From positions 27,357 to 91,356 of the forward strand of contig JALSLW010000079.1 of the NCBI GenBank assembly GCA_026988155.1: a stretch of DNA of 64,000 bases, written 5' to 3'. This stretch comes from Methylomonas sp. Its GTDB lineage: Bacteria; Pseudomonadota; Gammaproteobacteria; Methylococcales; Methylomonadaceae. The notes below the pieces were generated by a model that worked only from the letters and a program-made list of their open reading frames with translations, ran no database searches and was not told the origin of the DNA. A program made the position numbers and the translations under genes. The number at the start of each line of letters is the position of its first letter. Position 1 is the stretch's first letter. Shown piece after piece: positions 43,379 to 52,700 of this stretch.

Positions 43379-44755
43379 ATGGCTAAAAAACAGAAAACTG
43401 CGTTTGTTTGTACTGAATGCGGTACGGAATACCCTAGGTGGGGGGGACAGTGTACAAGCTGCGGAGAATGGAATGTTATTAAGGAAATACGTTTAGGTGC
43501 AGCTGCTTCAAAACAGAGTTTAAAAACAGCTGGCTATGCAGGTGCCCACTCAGAGGTTAAATTCCTTTCTGATGTAGATTTAGCGCAGGCAGAAAGAATT
43601 TCCACCGGTTTCGTTGAATTTGATCGTGTTTTAGGGGGCGGAATTGTCAGGGGCAGTGTAGTATTGATTGGCGGAGCTCCAGGTGCAGGTAAAAGTACTA
43701 TTCTGCTGCAGGTCATTGCCAGTGTTGCTCAAAAGGGGTTTTCCGTACTCTATGTTTCTGGAGAGGAGTCTTTACAGCAAATAGCAGAGAGAGCCAACCG
43801 CCTAAACCTTGATGCCCGATCAATTAAAATGCTGACTGAAACTTCGGTGCAGAGCATTTGTGATGTTGTGGATTCAGAAAAGCCTGTGTTGCTTATTATT
43901 GATTCAATTCAGGTTATGCATACCGCTGATTCTGATACAGCACCCGGTTCAGTTTCCCAAGTAAGAGAGTCTGCCAGCTATTTAACTCAATATGCAAAAA
44001 GAAATAACATCTCTATCTTTATGGTGGGGCATGTTACAAAAGACCAGTCTCTGGCAGGTCCAATGACCTTGAGTCACATTGTTGATGCACAGGTGATATT
44101 GTCATCGACGGATGATGCAAGGTTTAGGGTATTAAGGTCAGATAAAAACAGGTTTGGCAGTGTTGGGGAGCTGGGTTTTTTTTCTATGGGAAGCAGTGGG
44201 CTGAAAGAGGTTAAAAACCCATCGGCTATGTTCCTGTCGCGGGCAGATGAACCTTCGTCAGGCAGTGTTGTTACTGTAATATGGGAAGGAACCCGGCCTT
44301 TGCTGGTAGAAATTCAGGCGCTGGTAACTGAAAGTCAGTATGGTAACCCACGCAGGTTAGCTGTAGGTCTAGATCAGAATAGACTGGCAATGCTGTTGGC
44401 TGTTTTAACACGGCATGCAGGTATTTTTACTGCGAATGATGAAATCTATGCAAATGTAGTGGGTGGAATTAAAGTCACGGAAACGGCTTCTGATTTGGCT
44501 ATTATAATAGGTGTTGTTTCTAGCCTTAAAAATAAAGTGATTCCTCATGATGTAGTGTTTTTTGGCGAGATTGGCTTAAATGGCGAAATAAGACCCGTTG
44601 CAAATGGCTTTGCAAGGCTGAATGAAGCGGCAAAACATGGCTTTAAAAAGGCGGTAATTCCTAAGGCTAATGCACCTAAAGAGCCAGTTGAAGGATTAAC
44701 CATTAGTGCAGCATCAACAGTCTCCGAAGCTCTTGATGCCTTTGGATATTTCTAA
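43379..44755 (+). CDS. radA: DNA repair protein RadA
   Basis: 458 residues. N-terminal zinc finger C11-C14-C25-C28 (VCTECGTEYPRWGGQCTSCG), Walker A GGAPGAGKST, Walker B LLIIDSIQV, the RadA KNRFG motif in SDKNRFGSVGELG, and the C-terminal Lon-like domain (VFFGEIGLNGEIRPV). It is a DnaB-like helicase that drives branch migration in recombination. The stretch before KNRFG (HIVDAQVILSSTDDARFRVL) departs from the usual VDTVLYFEGD. ATG 43379 has only a weak ribosome binding site. It is convergent with the PilZ gene. Confidence 0.95.
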   Translation: MAKKQKTAFVCTECGTEYPRWGGQCTSCGEWNVIKEIRLGAAASKQSLKTAGYAGAHSEVKFLSDVDLAQAERISTGFVEFDRVLGGGIVRGSVVLIGGAPGAGKSTILLQVIASVAQKGFSVLYVSGEESLQQIAERANRLNLDARSIKMLTETSVQSICDVVDSEKPVLLIIDSIQVMHTADSDTAPGSVSQVRESASYLTQYAKRNNISIFMVGHVTKDQSLAGPMTLSHIVDAQVILSSTDDARFRVLRSDKNRFGSVGELGFFSMGSSGLKEVKNPSAMFLSRADEPSSGSVVTVIWEGTRPLLVEIQALVTESQYGNPRRLAVGLDQNRLAMLLAVLTRHAGIFTANDEIYANVVGGIKVTETASDLAIIIGVVSSLKNKVIPHDVVFFGEIGLNGEIRPVANGFARLNEAAKHGFKKAVIPKANAPKEPVEGLTISAASTVSEALDAFGYF

Positions 44756-44782
44756 ATATTACTTTTTTGCCATGGCTATTTT

Positions 44783-45148
44783 TTATGAGGTAAGAGCCAA
44801 TAGGTCTCTTTCCAATATATCGCTGTCGCCAAGATTCAGTTCAACTAGACGGCGTAATTGTGAGATGCTGTCTATATCAATATGTTCACATTTAAACCCG
44901 GCATTGTTACCGACAACATGTGCAACACTCACTTGCATGCTAATGCTTACATCATCAGACAATTGTAGGTTAAGTGAGTAAAGGCTATCTAAAGGTTCGG
45001 TCCAGGGTGCTTCAAACCTTAAAAGACAGCCCTTTAATGATATATCGATTAATTTGCAGGATTGAGAACTCGATTCACTGCTTAAGGTAGCATCAGCGTT
45101 ATAAAAAATACGATGAAAATGGCGTTTGTCGTTTGTTAGGTCATTCAT
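44783..45148 (-). CDS. PilZ-domain protein (putative c-di-GMP receptor)
   Basis: 121 residues, a single PilZ domain. RHFHR (R9-R13) and DISLKG (35-40) supply the RxxxR and DxSxxG ligand motifs. The end, GFKCEHIDIDSISQLRRLVE followed by LNLGD, matches the PilZ subgroup typical of gammaproteobacteria. Two bases separate it from the FHA gene upstream, so the pair is co-transcribed and may join c-di-GMP sensing to phospho-dependent binding. Confidence 0.88.
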   Translation of the reverse strand: MNDLTNDKRHFHRIFYNADATLSSESSSQSCKLIDISLKGCLLRFEAPWTEPLDSLYSLNLQLSDDVSISMQVSVAHVVGNNAGFKCEHIDIDSISQLRRLVELNLGDSDILERDLLALTS

Positions 45149-45150
45149 GA

Positions 45151-45771
45151 TTAAGACTCTAGAAAAAATTGCATCGAAATATTATTAATAAGGACAATAT
45201 CATTTACTTTTAAATGAATAGTTTTATCTCCTAAAGGTTTTTGATTAACCTGAATGCTAGGGTCACTTTCTAAGGAGGATATAAAATAGCCGTCCTTTCT
45301 TTTGGAAATGATAACTACGCCGGAGCCACCATGTCCAAAACGGGTCATGGATTTTTTTAATGGAAGTATTCTGCCAATATGGTGGCCATCTAATACCTGA
45401 AGACTGGCATTAGGAGTATCCTGTTTTTCGTTTGATTTTATGTTAACAAATTCAATATGTTCATTTTCAGTGGATACTGTTGACTCTGCTTCAGAAAAAA
45501 CAATATTGTGTTTGCCAACAGTTATAACATCATGATTTTTAAGGATGGCTTCTTTAACAGGTTCTTTGTTTATGACTAAAGGGTGGGCTTCATTTAACTG
45601 TTTGATAATGTAGCTGTCTTCTTTAATAATCACAACAGCATGCGCCGGCGCAACATCTTGATTGTCTATCACTAAATCATTGGAATCGTCACGGCCAATG
45701 TGGACGGTACCTGAATCGTAGATGTACGATTGAATTGCTTTATCTTTAAAGTAAATCGTAAATTTTGCCAT
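45151..45771 (-). CDS. FHA-domain protein
   Basis: 206 residues. An N-terminal FHA domain (VHIGRDDSNDLVIDNQDVAP, AHAVV) keeps G26-R27 and the Asn, while the Ser of the usual SxxH loop is Ala (APAH). A second, degenerate FHA-like domain follows from about residue 118 (LQVLDGHHIGRILPLKKSMT, then RFGHGG). No membrane segment. FHA domains bind phosphothreonine; no kinase is nearby. It precedes the PilZ gene in a two-gene unit. Confidence 0.82.
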   Translation of the reverse strand: MAKFTIYFKDKAIQSYIYDSGTVHIGRDDSNDLVIDNQDVAPAHAVVIIKEDSYIIKQLNEAHPLVINKEPVKEAILKNHDVITVGKHNIVFSEAESTVSTENEHIEFVNIKSNEKQDTPNASLQVLDGHHIGRILPLKKSMTRFGHGGSGVVIISKRKDGYFISSLESDPSIQVNQKPLGDKTIHLKVNDIVLINNISMQFFLES

Positions 45772-45841
45772 TGCTCTCGTAAAATGACTTGCTTAGATCT
45801 AATATTATAGACTGTATAAAAAAGCTTGCTGAATTAAAGTA

Positions 45842-47110
45842 TCATTTTTTTGGGTAGAACTTAACGAGTTTGATGGTATTTTCATCTCGCTTAATTATCT
45901 CCAGGGGGTAGCCATGAAGGGGAACGCTGGTACCAGGTTCCGGAATTGTTTCCATATATTCGATAATAAGGCCGTTGAGGGTTTTTGGGCCTTCCGTAGG
46001 CAGAGACCATTGAGTGATGCGATTAAGTTCACGAACAGTTACGCTGGCATCAACCAGAACACTGCCATCTTTCTGTTCCTTAACATCGGCTTCTTCTGCA
46101 ACTAATTCGCCTACAATGACTTGCAATAGATCATCAAGTGTAACTAAGCCCTGTACATCACCGTATTCATCAACAACAAGGCCGATACGCAGTTTCTCTG
46201 CTTTAAAGCTTTGTATCTGCTTATGCAGGGGAGTGCTTTCAGGTATAAAGAAAGGCTTGTCCATGTTTTCGGTGATGCTCTGTTTGTCAAAATCTGTGCG
46301 GTTGATTAAGGGAATCAGCGATCTTAAATGCAAAAAACCAATAACCCTGTCTATGCTCTTCTTATAGATAGGAAGCCGAGTGTGAGAGCTAGTCTGGATT
46401 TGCTGAATAATGGACTCAAGAGGCTCTTCCAAATCGATGCCAAGAATTTCATTTCTTGGTGTCATAATATCTTCAACAGAAGCTGTTTCAAGATCAATAA
46501 TGCCTAACAGCATGTTTTGGTACCTGGCAGGCATCAGATCTTCAGCATCCGCAACAATGCTTTTCAGTTCATCTTTATTGAGCTGATCTTTTTTTATTTT
46601 GGATGCGTTAACACCCACTAAGCGCAATAACAGATTAGAAATCAAATTTACCACCCAAACAAAGGGGTAAAATAGTTTTAATAGCGGGGTGTAGACCCAG
46701 GCGGCGGGGTATGCAAGAATTTCAGGTTTAAGAGCAGCCAATGTTTTAGGTGTAACTTCTGAAAAAATAAGAACTGCAAAAGTTAAAGTGGCAGTTGAGG
46801 CAAGGATTATTTCTTCCTGACTGAGATTGACAATACCGTCATCAATTAGCCTTATGGCTATGATTGTTGCCAAAGAAGATGCCGCAATATTTACAAAATT
46901 GTTACCCAGTAGAATGAGTCCCATTAATCGGTCGGGTCGCTGCAATAACCTATTGGCTTTGATGGCACCTCTATGTTTTTGCTTAACTAAATGTTGCAGT
47001 CGATAACGGTTTAAAGTCATCAGCGCCGTTTCAGAACCTGAGAAAAAAGCAGAGAGCAGTAATAGGCCGGCAAGTATACCGAACAATATACTTAGAGATA
47101 TGTCGTTCAA
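45842..47110 (-). CDS. CNNM/CorC-type (HlyC/CorC family) membrane protein
   Basis: 422 residues. An N-terminal DUF21/CNNM domain with about four membrane helices (LLSAFFSGSETALMTLNRYR, LILLGNNFVNIAASSLATII, FSEVTPKTLAALKPE) precedes two CBS domains (DIMTPRNEILGIDL and RIGLVVDEYGDVQGLVTLDD, followed by LL) and a C-terminal CorC/HlyC domain. This is the YfjD/CorB subgroup, linked to Mg2+ or Co2+ efflux. No operon partner; start near the divergent fleQ region. Confidence 0.9.
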   Translation of the reverse strand: MNDISLSILFGILAGLLLLSAFFSGSETALMTLNRYRLQHLVKQKHRGAIKANRLLQRPDRLMGLILLGNNFVNIAASSLATIIAIRLIDDGIVNLSQEEIILASTATLTFAVLIFSEVTPKTLAALKPEILAYPAAWVYTPLLKLFYPFVWVVNLISNLLLRLVGVNASKIKKDQLNKDELKSIVADAEDLMPARYQNMLLGIIDLETASVEDIMTPRNEILGIDLEEPLESIIQQIQTSSHTRLPIYKKSIDRVIGFLHLRSLIPLINRTDFDKQSITENMDKPFFIPESTPLHKQIQSFKAEKLRIGLVVDEYGDVQGLVTLDDLLQVIVGELVAEEADVKEQKDGSVLVDASVTVRELNRITQWSLPTEGPKTLNGLIIEYMETIPEPGTSVPLHGYPLEIIKRDENTIKLVKFYPKK

Positions 47111-47202
47111 AGAAGTGACTCAAAATTAAAATACAAGTCCCTAGTTTGTATGTTGAGAAATATTTGTCAAGTTTTGATTTGAAATTTATAGGAGGGGGAA
47201 TC

Positions 47203-47343
47203 ATGGTACGACTTCAACAAGCATTAATAAGCTCTTATAGAATATTGAAAATAAATGATATTTTTAGGATAATTGCAGTTGTTTTTTTCTTTTCCGAGAG
47301 GCTAATAATTTTTAAAAAGGCTGCTATACTGTATGTAATTTAG
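47203..47343 (+). CDS. Possible 46-residue leader ORF upstream of fleQ
   Basis: MVRLQQALISSYRILKINDI... is preceded by GGAGGGGG four bases before ATG, one of the strongest ribosome binding sites in the window. It has a hydrophobic middle (IFRIIAVVFFF) and basic flanks and stops 16 bases before the fleQ ATG. No homologue recognised. It could be a small membrane protein or a translated leader, or the ribosome binding site may be fortuitous. Confidence 0.35.
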   Translation: MVRLQQALISSYRILKINDIFRIIAVVFFFSERLIIFKKAAILYVI

Positions 47344-47359
47344 GATAGAGTGTAAGCAT

Positions 47360-48823
47360 ATGGTTTTGCCGCAATTACTATTAATTGATGATGATGAAAT
47401 AAGGACTCGGCAATTTGAGAGCATTTTGTCATTTTTGGAATATCAGGTTTCTATAGTAAACTCCTCTGAGTATATTTCTGCATTAAACAGCTTGAAGAAC
47501 TTAAGGGCAATATTTATAGGGAATGGCTGTGAAAAACTAGCGACATTGATTAAATCTGTGCAGGATTTGAGTGTAGAGCTGCCAATTTTTTTGCTGATAG
47601 AAAAGGGAGCGTCAATACAGGTTCCTACAGCGGTGCAGCAAATGGTAACACAGAGCTGTGAATGGCCAACACTTTACCCAATGTTGACCGAGATTTTAAA
47701 AAAAATTTCTTCCCCAAAAATAGTGCCTGTGCAGTCAATGAAGCAGGCATCAAAAACAGCAGTTTCTAATAAGGGATTGGCTGGGAAAAGTGCGGGCATA
47801 AAACAGGTAAGAGAATTGATTGGGCAAGTTGCAGGGTCTACGGCAACCGTTTTGGTACTGGGTGAATCAGGAACGGGCAAGGAAGTGGTTGCCCAGGCTT
47901 TGCACCGAGCTTCTGACAGAAAAAACAAACCTTTTGTACCTATTAACTGTGGTGCAATCCCGGGTGAATTGCTGGAAAGTGAACTGTTCGGGCATGAAAA
48001 AGGAGCATTTACTGGAGCATTGACTGCAAGACAGGGGCGGTTTGAAATGGCTGAAGGCGGCACTCTGTTTCTCGATGAAATCGGTGATATGCCTATGCCT
48101 ATGCAGGTTAAATTATTAAGAGTGCTTCAGGAGCGTGTTTTTGAGCGTGTCGGCAGTAATAAAGCCATTGAATGCGATGTCAGAATCATTGCCGCAACAC
48201 ATCGTAACCTTGAGGCTGAAATTAAAGAAAAGCGGTTTCGAGAAGACCTGTTTTACCGTTTAAATGTATTTCCCATTGAATTGCCCTCTTTAAAACAAAG
48301 AGCAGAGGATATTCCCCTATTGGTCAGCCATTTAACAGCCAGAATGGAAGCTGGCAACCGAGAAACAGTGCAATTTACTACTGATGCACTCGCTTTAATG
48401 ATGCAGCACCCCTGGCCTGGAAATGTGCGAGAGCTATCTAATTTTATAGAAAGGCTGGCAATAACAAATCCCAATGGAATAATTGATGCAAAGGGACTAC
48501 CTGATAAATTTCAGAAATATGAGATTCCGGAAGGATTGATGATAGATGCTTTGATTAAGGAAGAGCTTTCTGAAATTGATATTAAAGATGAAACTCTTTT
48601 GTCTGATAGAGAGCAGGAGCCAGAAGCAGAAAATAGTTCGATAGCCGAGCGGCAACTGCCAGAACAGGGCATGGATTTAAAAGAATATTTAATGGATATG
48701 GAAATTAACCTGATTAAACAGGCTTTGGCAGAATGCAACGGTGTGGTGGCACATGCAGCAAAACTGTTAAATATGCGCCGGACCACATTGGTTGAAAAAC
48801 TGCGTAAATATGAGTTGTCTTAA
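47360..48823 (+). CDS. fleQ: Sigma-54-dependent flagellar master regulator FleQ/FlrA
   Basis: 487 residues. The N-terminal FleQ domain starts like a receiver (LLLIDDDEIRTRQF) but has IFIGNG where the phospho-acceptor Asp would be. The AAA+ domain has Walker A GESGTGKE (168-175), GAFTGA (215-220, sigma-54 contact) and Walker B GGTLFLDEIGD. A Fis-type helix-turn-helix ends the protein (GVVAHAAKLLNMRRTTLVEK). Gene order and the C-terminal sequence match FleQ/FlrA, which activates fleSR and fliE-type promoters with RpoN. The segment aligned with the Pseudomonas LFRS c-di-GMP motif reads SNKG, so ligand binding is uncertain. Confidence 0.92.
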   Translation: MVLPQLLLIDDDEIRTRQFESILSFLEYQVSIVNSSEYISALNSLKNLRAIFIGNGCEKLATLIKSVQDLSVELPIFLLIEKGASIQVPTAVQQMVTQSCEWPTLYPMLTEILKKISSPKIVPVQSMKQASKTAVSNKGLAGKSAGIKQVRELIGQVAGSTATVLVLGESGTGKEVVAQALHRASDRKNKPFVPINCGAIPGELLESELFGHEKGAFTGALTARQGRFEMAEGGTLFLDEIGDMPMPMQVKLLRVLQERVFERVGSNKAIECDVRIIAATHRNLEAEIKEKRFREDLFYRLNVFPIELPSLKQRAEDIPLLVSHLTARMEAGNRETVQFTTDALALMMQHPWPGNVRELSNFIERLAITNPNGIIDAKGLPDKFQKYEIPEGLMIDALIKEELSEIDIKDETLLSDREQEPEAENSSIAERQLPEQGMDLKEYLMDMEINLIKQALAECNGVVAHAAKLLNMRRTTLVEKLRKYELS

Positions 48824-48921
48824 TTTCCAGTATAGGGATTGGAGGGAGCAGTGTTTGTTGAATAAACTGAAGTGGGGTGTTACGATTTGCTGGGTTGAAA
48901 TGAAAGAAGGGAATATGGCCT

Positions 48922-49782
48922 ATGCAGAAATTATTAATAACATCATGTGGTTGCGGTTTTTTTTGCTTACGAACCCCTTCAATAACTAAACAATCGGGAA
49001 GATTTCGAATAAAAAAGGGAATTGATGATACTCTGGCTTTTTTATCAGTAAATATATTTATTCTCTTATTGGTCATTGTTATCTCCTGCATGACTAAAGA
49101 TGCACTGGCGCAAACATTAACCCCCGGATTTCCCTCAAAGCTGCAAAAAAACCTTAGTGGCCTGCCTCTTGATGTTAGAGTAATTGTTCGCCCTGAGGAT
49201 GGCACAACTTCATATTTACGAGGTGGCAATCTTTCCTCTATTTTAGAGGAAGATAGGGACTTCCGGGCTATCCAGTCTTTAGATGATCCCGCAACAGTAG
49301 CTATTGCCTTTTTAAATGCCTATAAAGATCTTTTTGGCATCCTAAACCCCAAAGATGAATTTGTATTAAAGTCGGTTAACCAAGACAGTCTAGGGTACAG
49401 CCAAGTTCGCCTTCGGCAGGTGTATTCAGGTTTTCCAATATGGAATGCCGAGATATTAATCCAGTTAAATCAAGGTAATCACATTTCGCTGGTACAGGCA
49501 GATTATATAAAAACTCCCTCAAAGTTAGATACCCAGTCAATATTCAGTAAAAAGCAGGTGCTTAAAAATATTGCGAAAATATTTGAAATTGATTCTCAAT
49601 GCCAAGAGTGTAAACTGAAAACTATTATTTACCTTACTCAGAAACGAAAGCCCTTATTGGCCTATCAGGTATCGGTAACCGTTAGCTTGTCAGAAGGCTG
49701 GAAAGTCATTGTTAATGCCCATACAGGCCTAGTTATAAACAAAATACCCTCTGTCTATTCTCGCTCATCAGGAAAGTTGTAA
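48922..49782 (+). CDS. Stand-alone FTP/PepSY propeptide-like secreted protein
   Basis: 286 residues. A long N-terminus precedes a membrane/signal segment (LAFLSVNIFILLLVIVISCM) with possible lipobox VISC and a signal peptidase I site (DALA). The rest resembles a thermolysin-family propeptide: VAIAFLNAYKDLFGI (FTP motif), RLRQVYSGFPIWNAEILIQL and SEGWKVIVNAHTGLVIN (PepSY-like). No catalytic domain follows. The next protein contains the same blocks (FLNAYKGVL, RYSQVYKGLPVWPAELMVHL, IDAHTG), so the gene is probably a duplicated propeptide that could bind or chaperone the protease in trans. Its TAA and the next ATG overlap in TAATG. Confidence 0.78.
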   Translation: MQKLLITSCGCGFFCLRTPSITKQSGRFRIKKGIDDTLAFLSVNIFILLLVIVISCMTKDALAQTLTPGFPSKLQKNLSGLPLDVRVIVRPEDGTTSYLRGGNLSSILEEDRDFRAIQSLDDPATVAIAFLNAYKDLFGILNPKDEFVLKSVNQDSLGYSQVRLRQVYSGFPIWNAEILIQLNQGNHISLVQADYIKTPSKLDTQSIFSKKQVLKNIAKIFEIDSQCQECKLKTIIYLTQKRKPLLAYQVSVTVSLSEGWKVIVNAHTGLVINKIPSVYSRSSGKL

Positions 49783-52700
49783 TGAATGAAATAAATGTAA
49801 AATTTAGCTCTCATTTTCGGCTAAAGCAGTTGACTGGCTTTTTGCTCATTGGGCTGTCTGTGGTTTCAAATAGTCAAGCTACAGGCAATAATGTTATGGC
49901 AGGCGGGATTGTTTCTGGGCTACAGGCTAATCCATCCGCAATGAAAAAATCGGTACAGTCTAATTTTGACCCCGATTTGTGGCAGAACGCCAGACAGCTG
50001 AATTCTTCAGGTAATTTGGCGGCCGATGAGGCGATTGAACGGATACGGCAGCAATTTGAGAATATGGGGAGGGTAACTAGCCAATCGGCTCGGCTACCCG
50101 TATCTACCGCAACTAATGCAAATTCTGGGTATTTAGCAGAAAAAGCAAATAACACGGCAAAAAGAATTAAACGTGCCATAAAAAAACTTACTATTGATGT
50201 GCGGTCACGAAAAAAAACGGGCAGTGTTAGCCAGCTAAAAGGCAAGCTGTTAGCAAGAACTGAATTGTCTACGGCAAAATATCTGGCGGGATTGAATTCT
50301 CAGCCTATTTCTCGCGAGAAGCAGGATAAAGTACTTGGCCGTGAATTCCTCAATGCATACAAAGGTGTGTTGCAAATTGATAACCCAGATCAAGAATTTG
50401 AATTGATTCAAAGGAAGGAAGATAAGCTCAAGCGATGTCATCTGCGTTATTCTCAGGTTTATAAGGGGCTGCCCGTTTGGCCAGCTGAGCTTATGGTTCA
50501 CCTTGATCCGCAGGGGGATGTGGATTTAATGTCCGGTGCCTATATTTCAACACCCCGAAAGCTGGTAACAAAACCTACGTTAACAGCCGATGAAGCAATT
50601 GATGCCGCCATTGGAATTGTACCAGATGGCGAAAAGGCAGAAACCCCCAGCCCTGAGCTAATCATTTATGCTCCAGTGGACCGTACCCCTCGCCTTGCAT
50701 GGAAAATGGAATTTGAAATTTCACTATCGTCACGTTGGCTAGCCATAATTGACGCGCATACTGGGACAAAATTAGATGCCTATGAACAGGTTATGGATTT
50801 TAATGTTAAGGGCATTGGCACGGATATTTCTGGCATTTCCCATTCACTTAATGTGTGGAGAGAAAATAATCTCTATTATATGGCTGATTCCAGTAAACCT
50901 ATGTTTAATAGCTTCAACCCACAGCATCCTTTTTCTGCAAAGGGTGCTATTATGGTTCTGGATTTCCAGAATAAAGGATCTAAAGAAAAACTTCCGGAAT
51001 CTGTCTTTCATATCACCTCCTCACACAATAATTATGGCTGGCTTCCCGATGGAGTAGGTGCGTCTTATGGACTGTCTGAGACTTATGATTATTTTCTTGA
51101 ACGATATAATCGAAATTCGATAGACGGGAAAGGTGGAAATATCATTGGCATAGTTCGGCTAGGAGACGATCTAGCAAACGCCTTTTGGAATGGGCGTTAT
51201 ATACTATTTGGTGATAAACGTCCTCTTTCCAAAGCAATTGATGTCGTTGCACATGAAATGACGCATGGAATAACTCAGGCTGAAGCCGGTCTTATATTTC
51301 AAAACCAGTCTGGTGCATTGAATGAAGCCTTTTCAGATATTTTTGGCGAGATGGCTGAAGCACGTTTAAAAGGAGGTTCGCCAGATTGGCTTAAAGGAGC
51401 AAGCGTTTTTCCCACGCCAATTCAGAATTATAAACAGCCTTCCTTGATACACTGTTGGAGAAATACGCCTTGTCCAGCAAAAATGTCTCAATTCATTCAT
51501 TTATCAGCTGATAAGGCGGGGGATTTTGGTGGCGTACATTCTAATAGCAGTATCATTAATCATGCCTTTTATTTATTGGCTGAAGGACTCTCAGGTGCAA
51601 TAGGCATACGTGATGCCGAGCAGATATTTTATAGAACCTTAACTACAAAGCTTTTGCCACAGTCGCAATTTGTGGATGCCCGCAGAGGCGCTATAGCTTC
51701 TGCGGAAGAACTGTTTGGTATTGGATCTGCTCAGGCTAAGATAACCGCTGAAGCATTTGATCATGTAGAAATTTTTGATAATGTTGCACCCCCTGTTCCT
51801 AATCAGCGTCCAGTAATCAATGCTGAAGATTCTACATTAGCTATTTTTTGGGGGTCTAATGTTTTGGATACTGGCGAAGCTAATTTTGGCTATTTTATAG
51901 GCCGAAAAGAACAAGCGTTTAATGATCCGCAACAGTTAGACCCACTATTTCCAATAGAAGTGAAGCAAAGACGTCTTTCAGTATCTGGAGATGGCAGTAA
52001 AGTGGCTTTTGTCAGTTCAGATAATGACTTTTGCATTTACCAAACGGATAACTCACAGATAGGCGACTGTTTAGGTTTCCCTGGGCAGGTATATTCTGGA
52101 ACAATGTCAGCGGATGCCAAACGTTTAGCACTTATTCTGCTAAATGAAGAAGGTGAGCCTGAAAATAAAATTATGCTCATTGATCTTGCTAGTGATTCTT
52201 CACAGACTATTGAACTTAGAGCACCTTTGTTAGACGGTGATACAGTAGAGGTGCTTCGAGCCGATATAATGGACTTTAGTTCGGATGGATCAATGCTGAT
52301 GTACGATGCATTTAGTCAAATTCAAGTTGAAAGTAGCTCGAAAATAGGGGTTTGGAACATTTATGGATTAGACCTAAATACGGGCGGAGTTTCTTTTATA
52401 ACACAGCCAAATCCAGAGAGTGACTCTGGAAATGCTTCTTTTAGTCAGACACGCGATTATATTATTACCTTTGAAAGGGCGCAGCATGATTCTTTAGGTT
52501 CCATAACTATTGGTACAAAAAACTTACTGAATGGCAAGTCATATAACGTCAAAGTAGTTAGCTCCTCATTTAATATGGTTAGTCCGGCATTTACTGGGGA
52601 TGATTCCTCCATAATTTATTCTGTTCCGGAAGTCTCTCTTGCTAATCTGACTGGTTTTTCATTATTTCGCCAGCCTCTTGCTGATAATTTAATAGCGGCA

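Noticed and set aside
48792..48989. 65-codon frame between fleQ and the propeptide gene
   Set aside because: It begins inside fleQ and overlaps the start of the next gene in another frame; no ribosome binding site or family resemblance.
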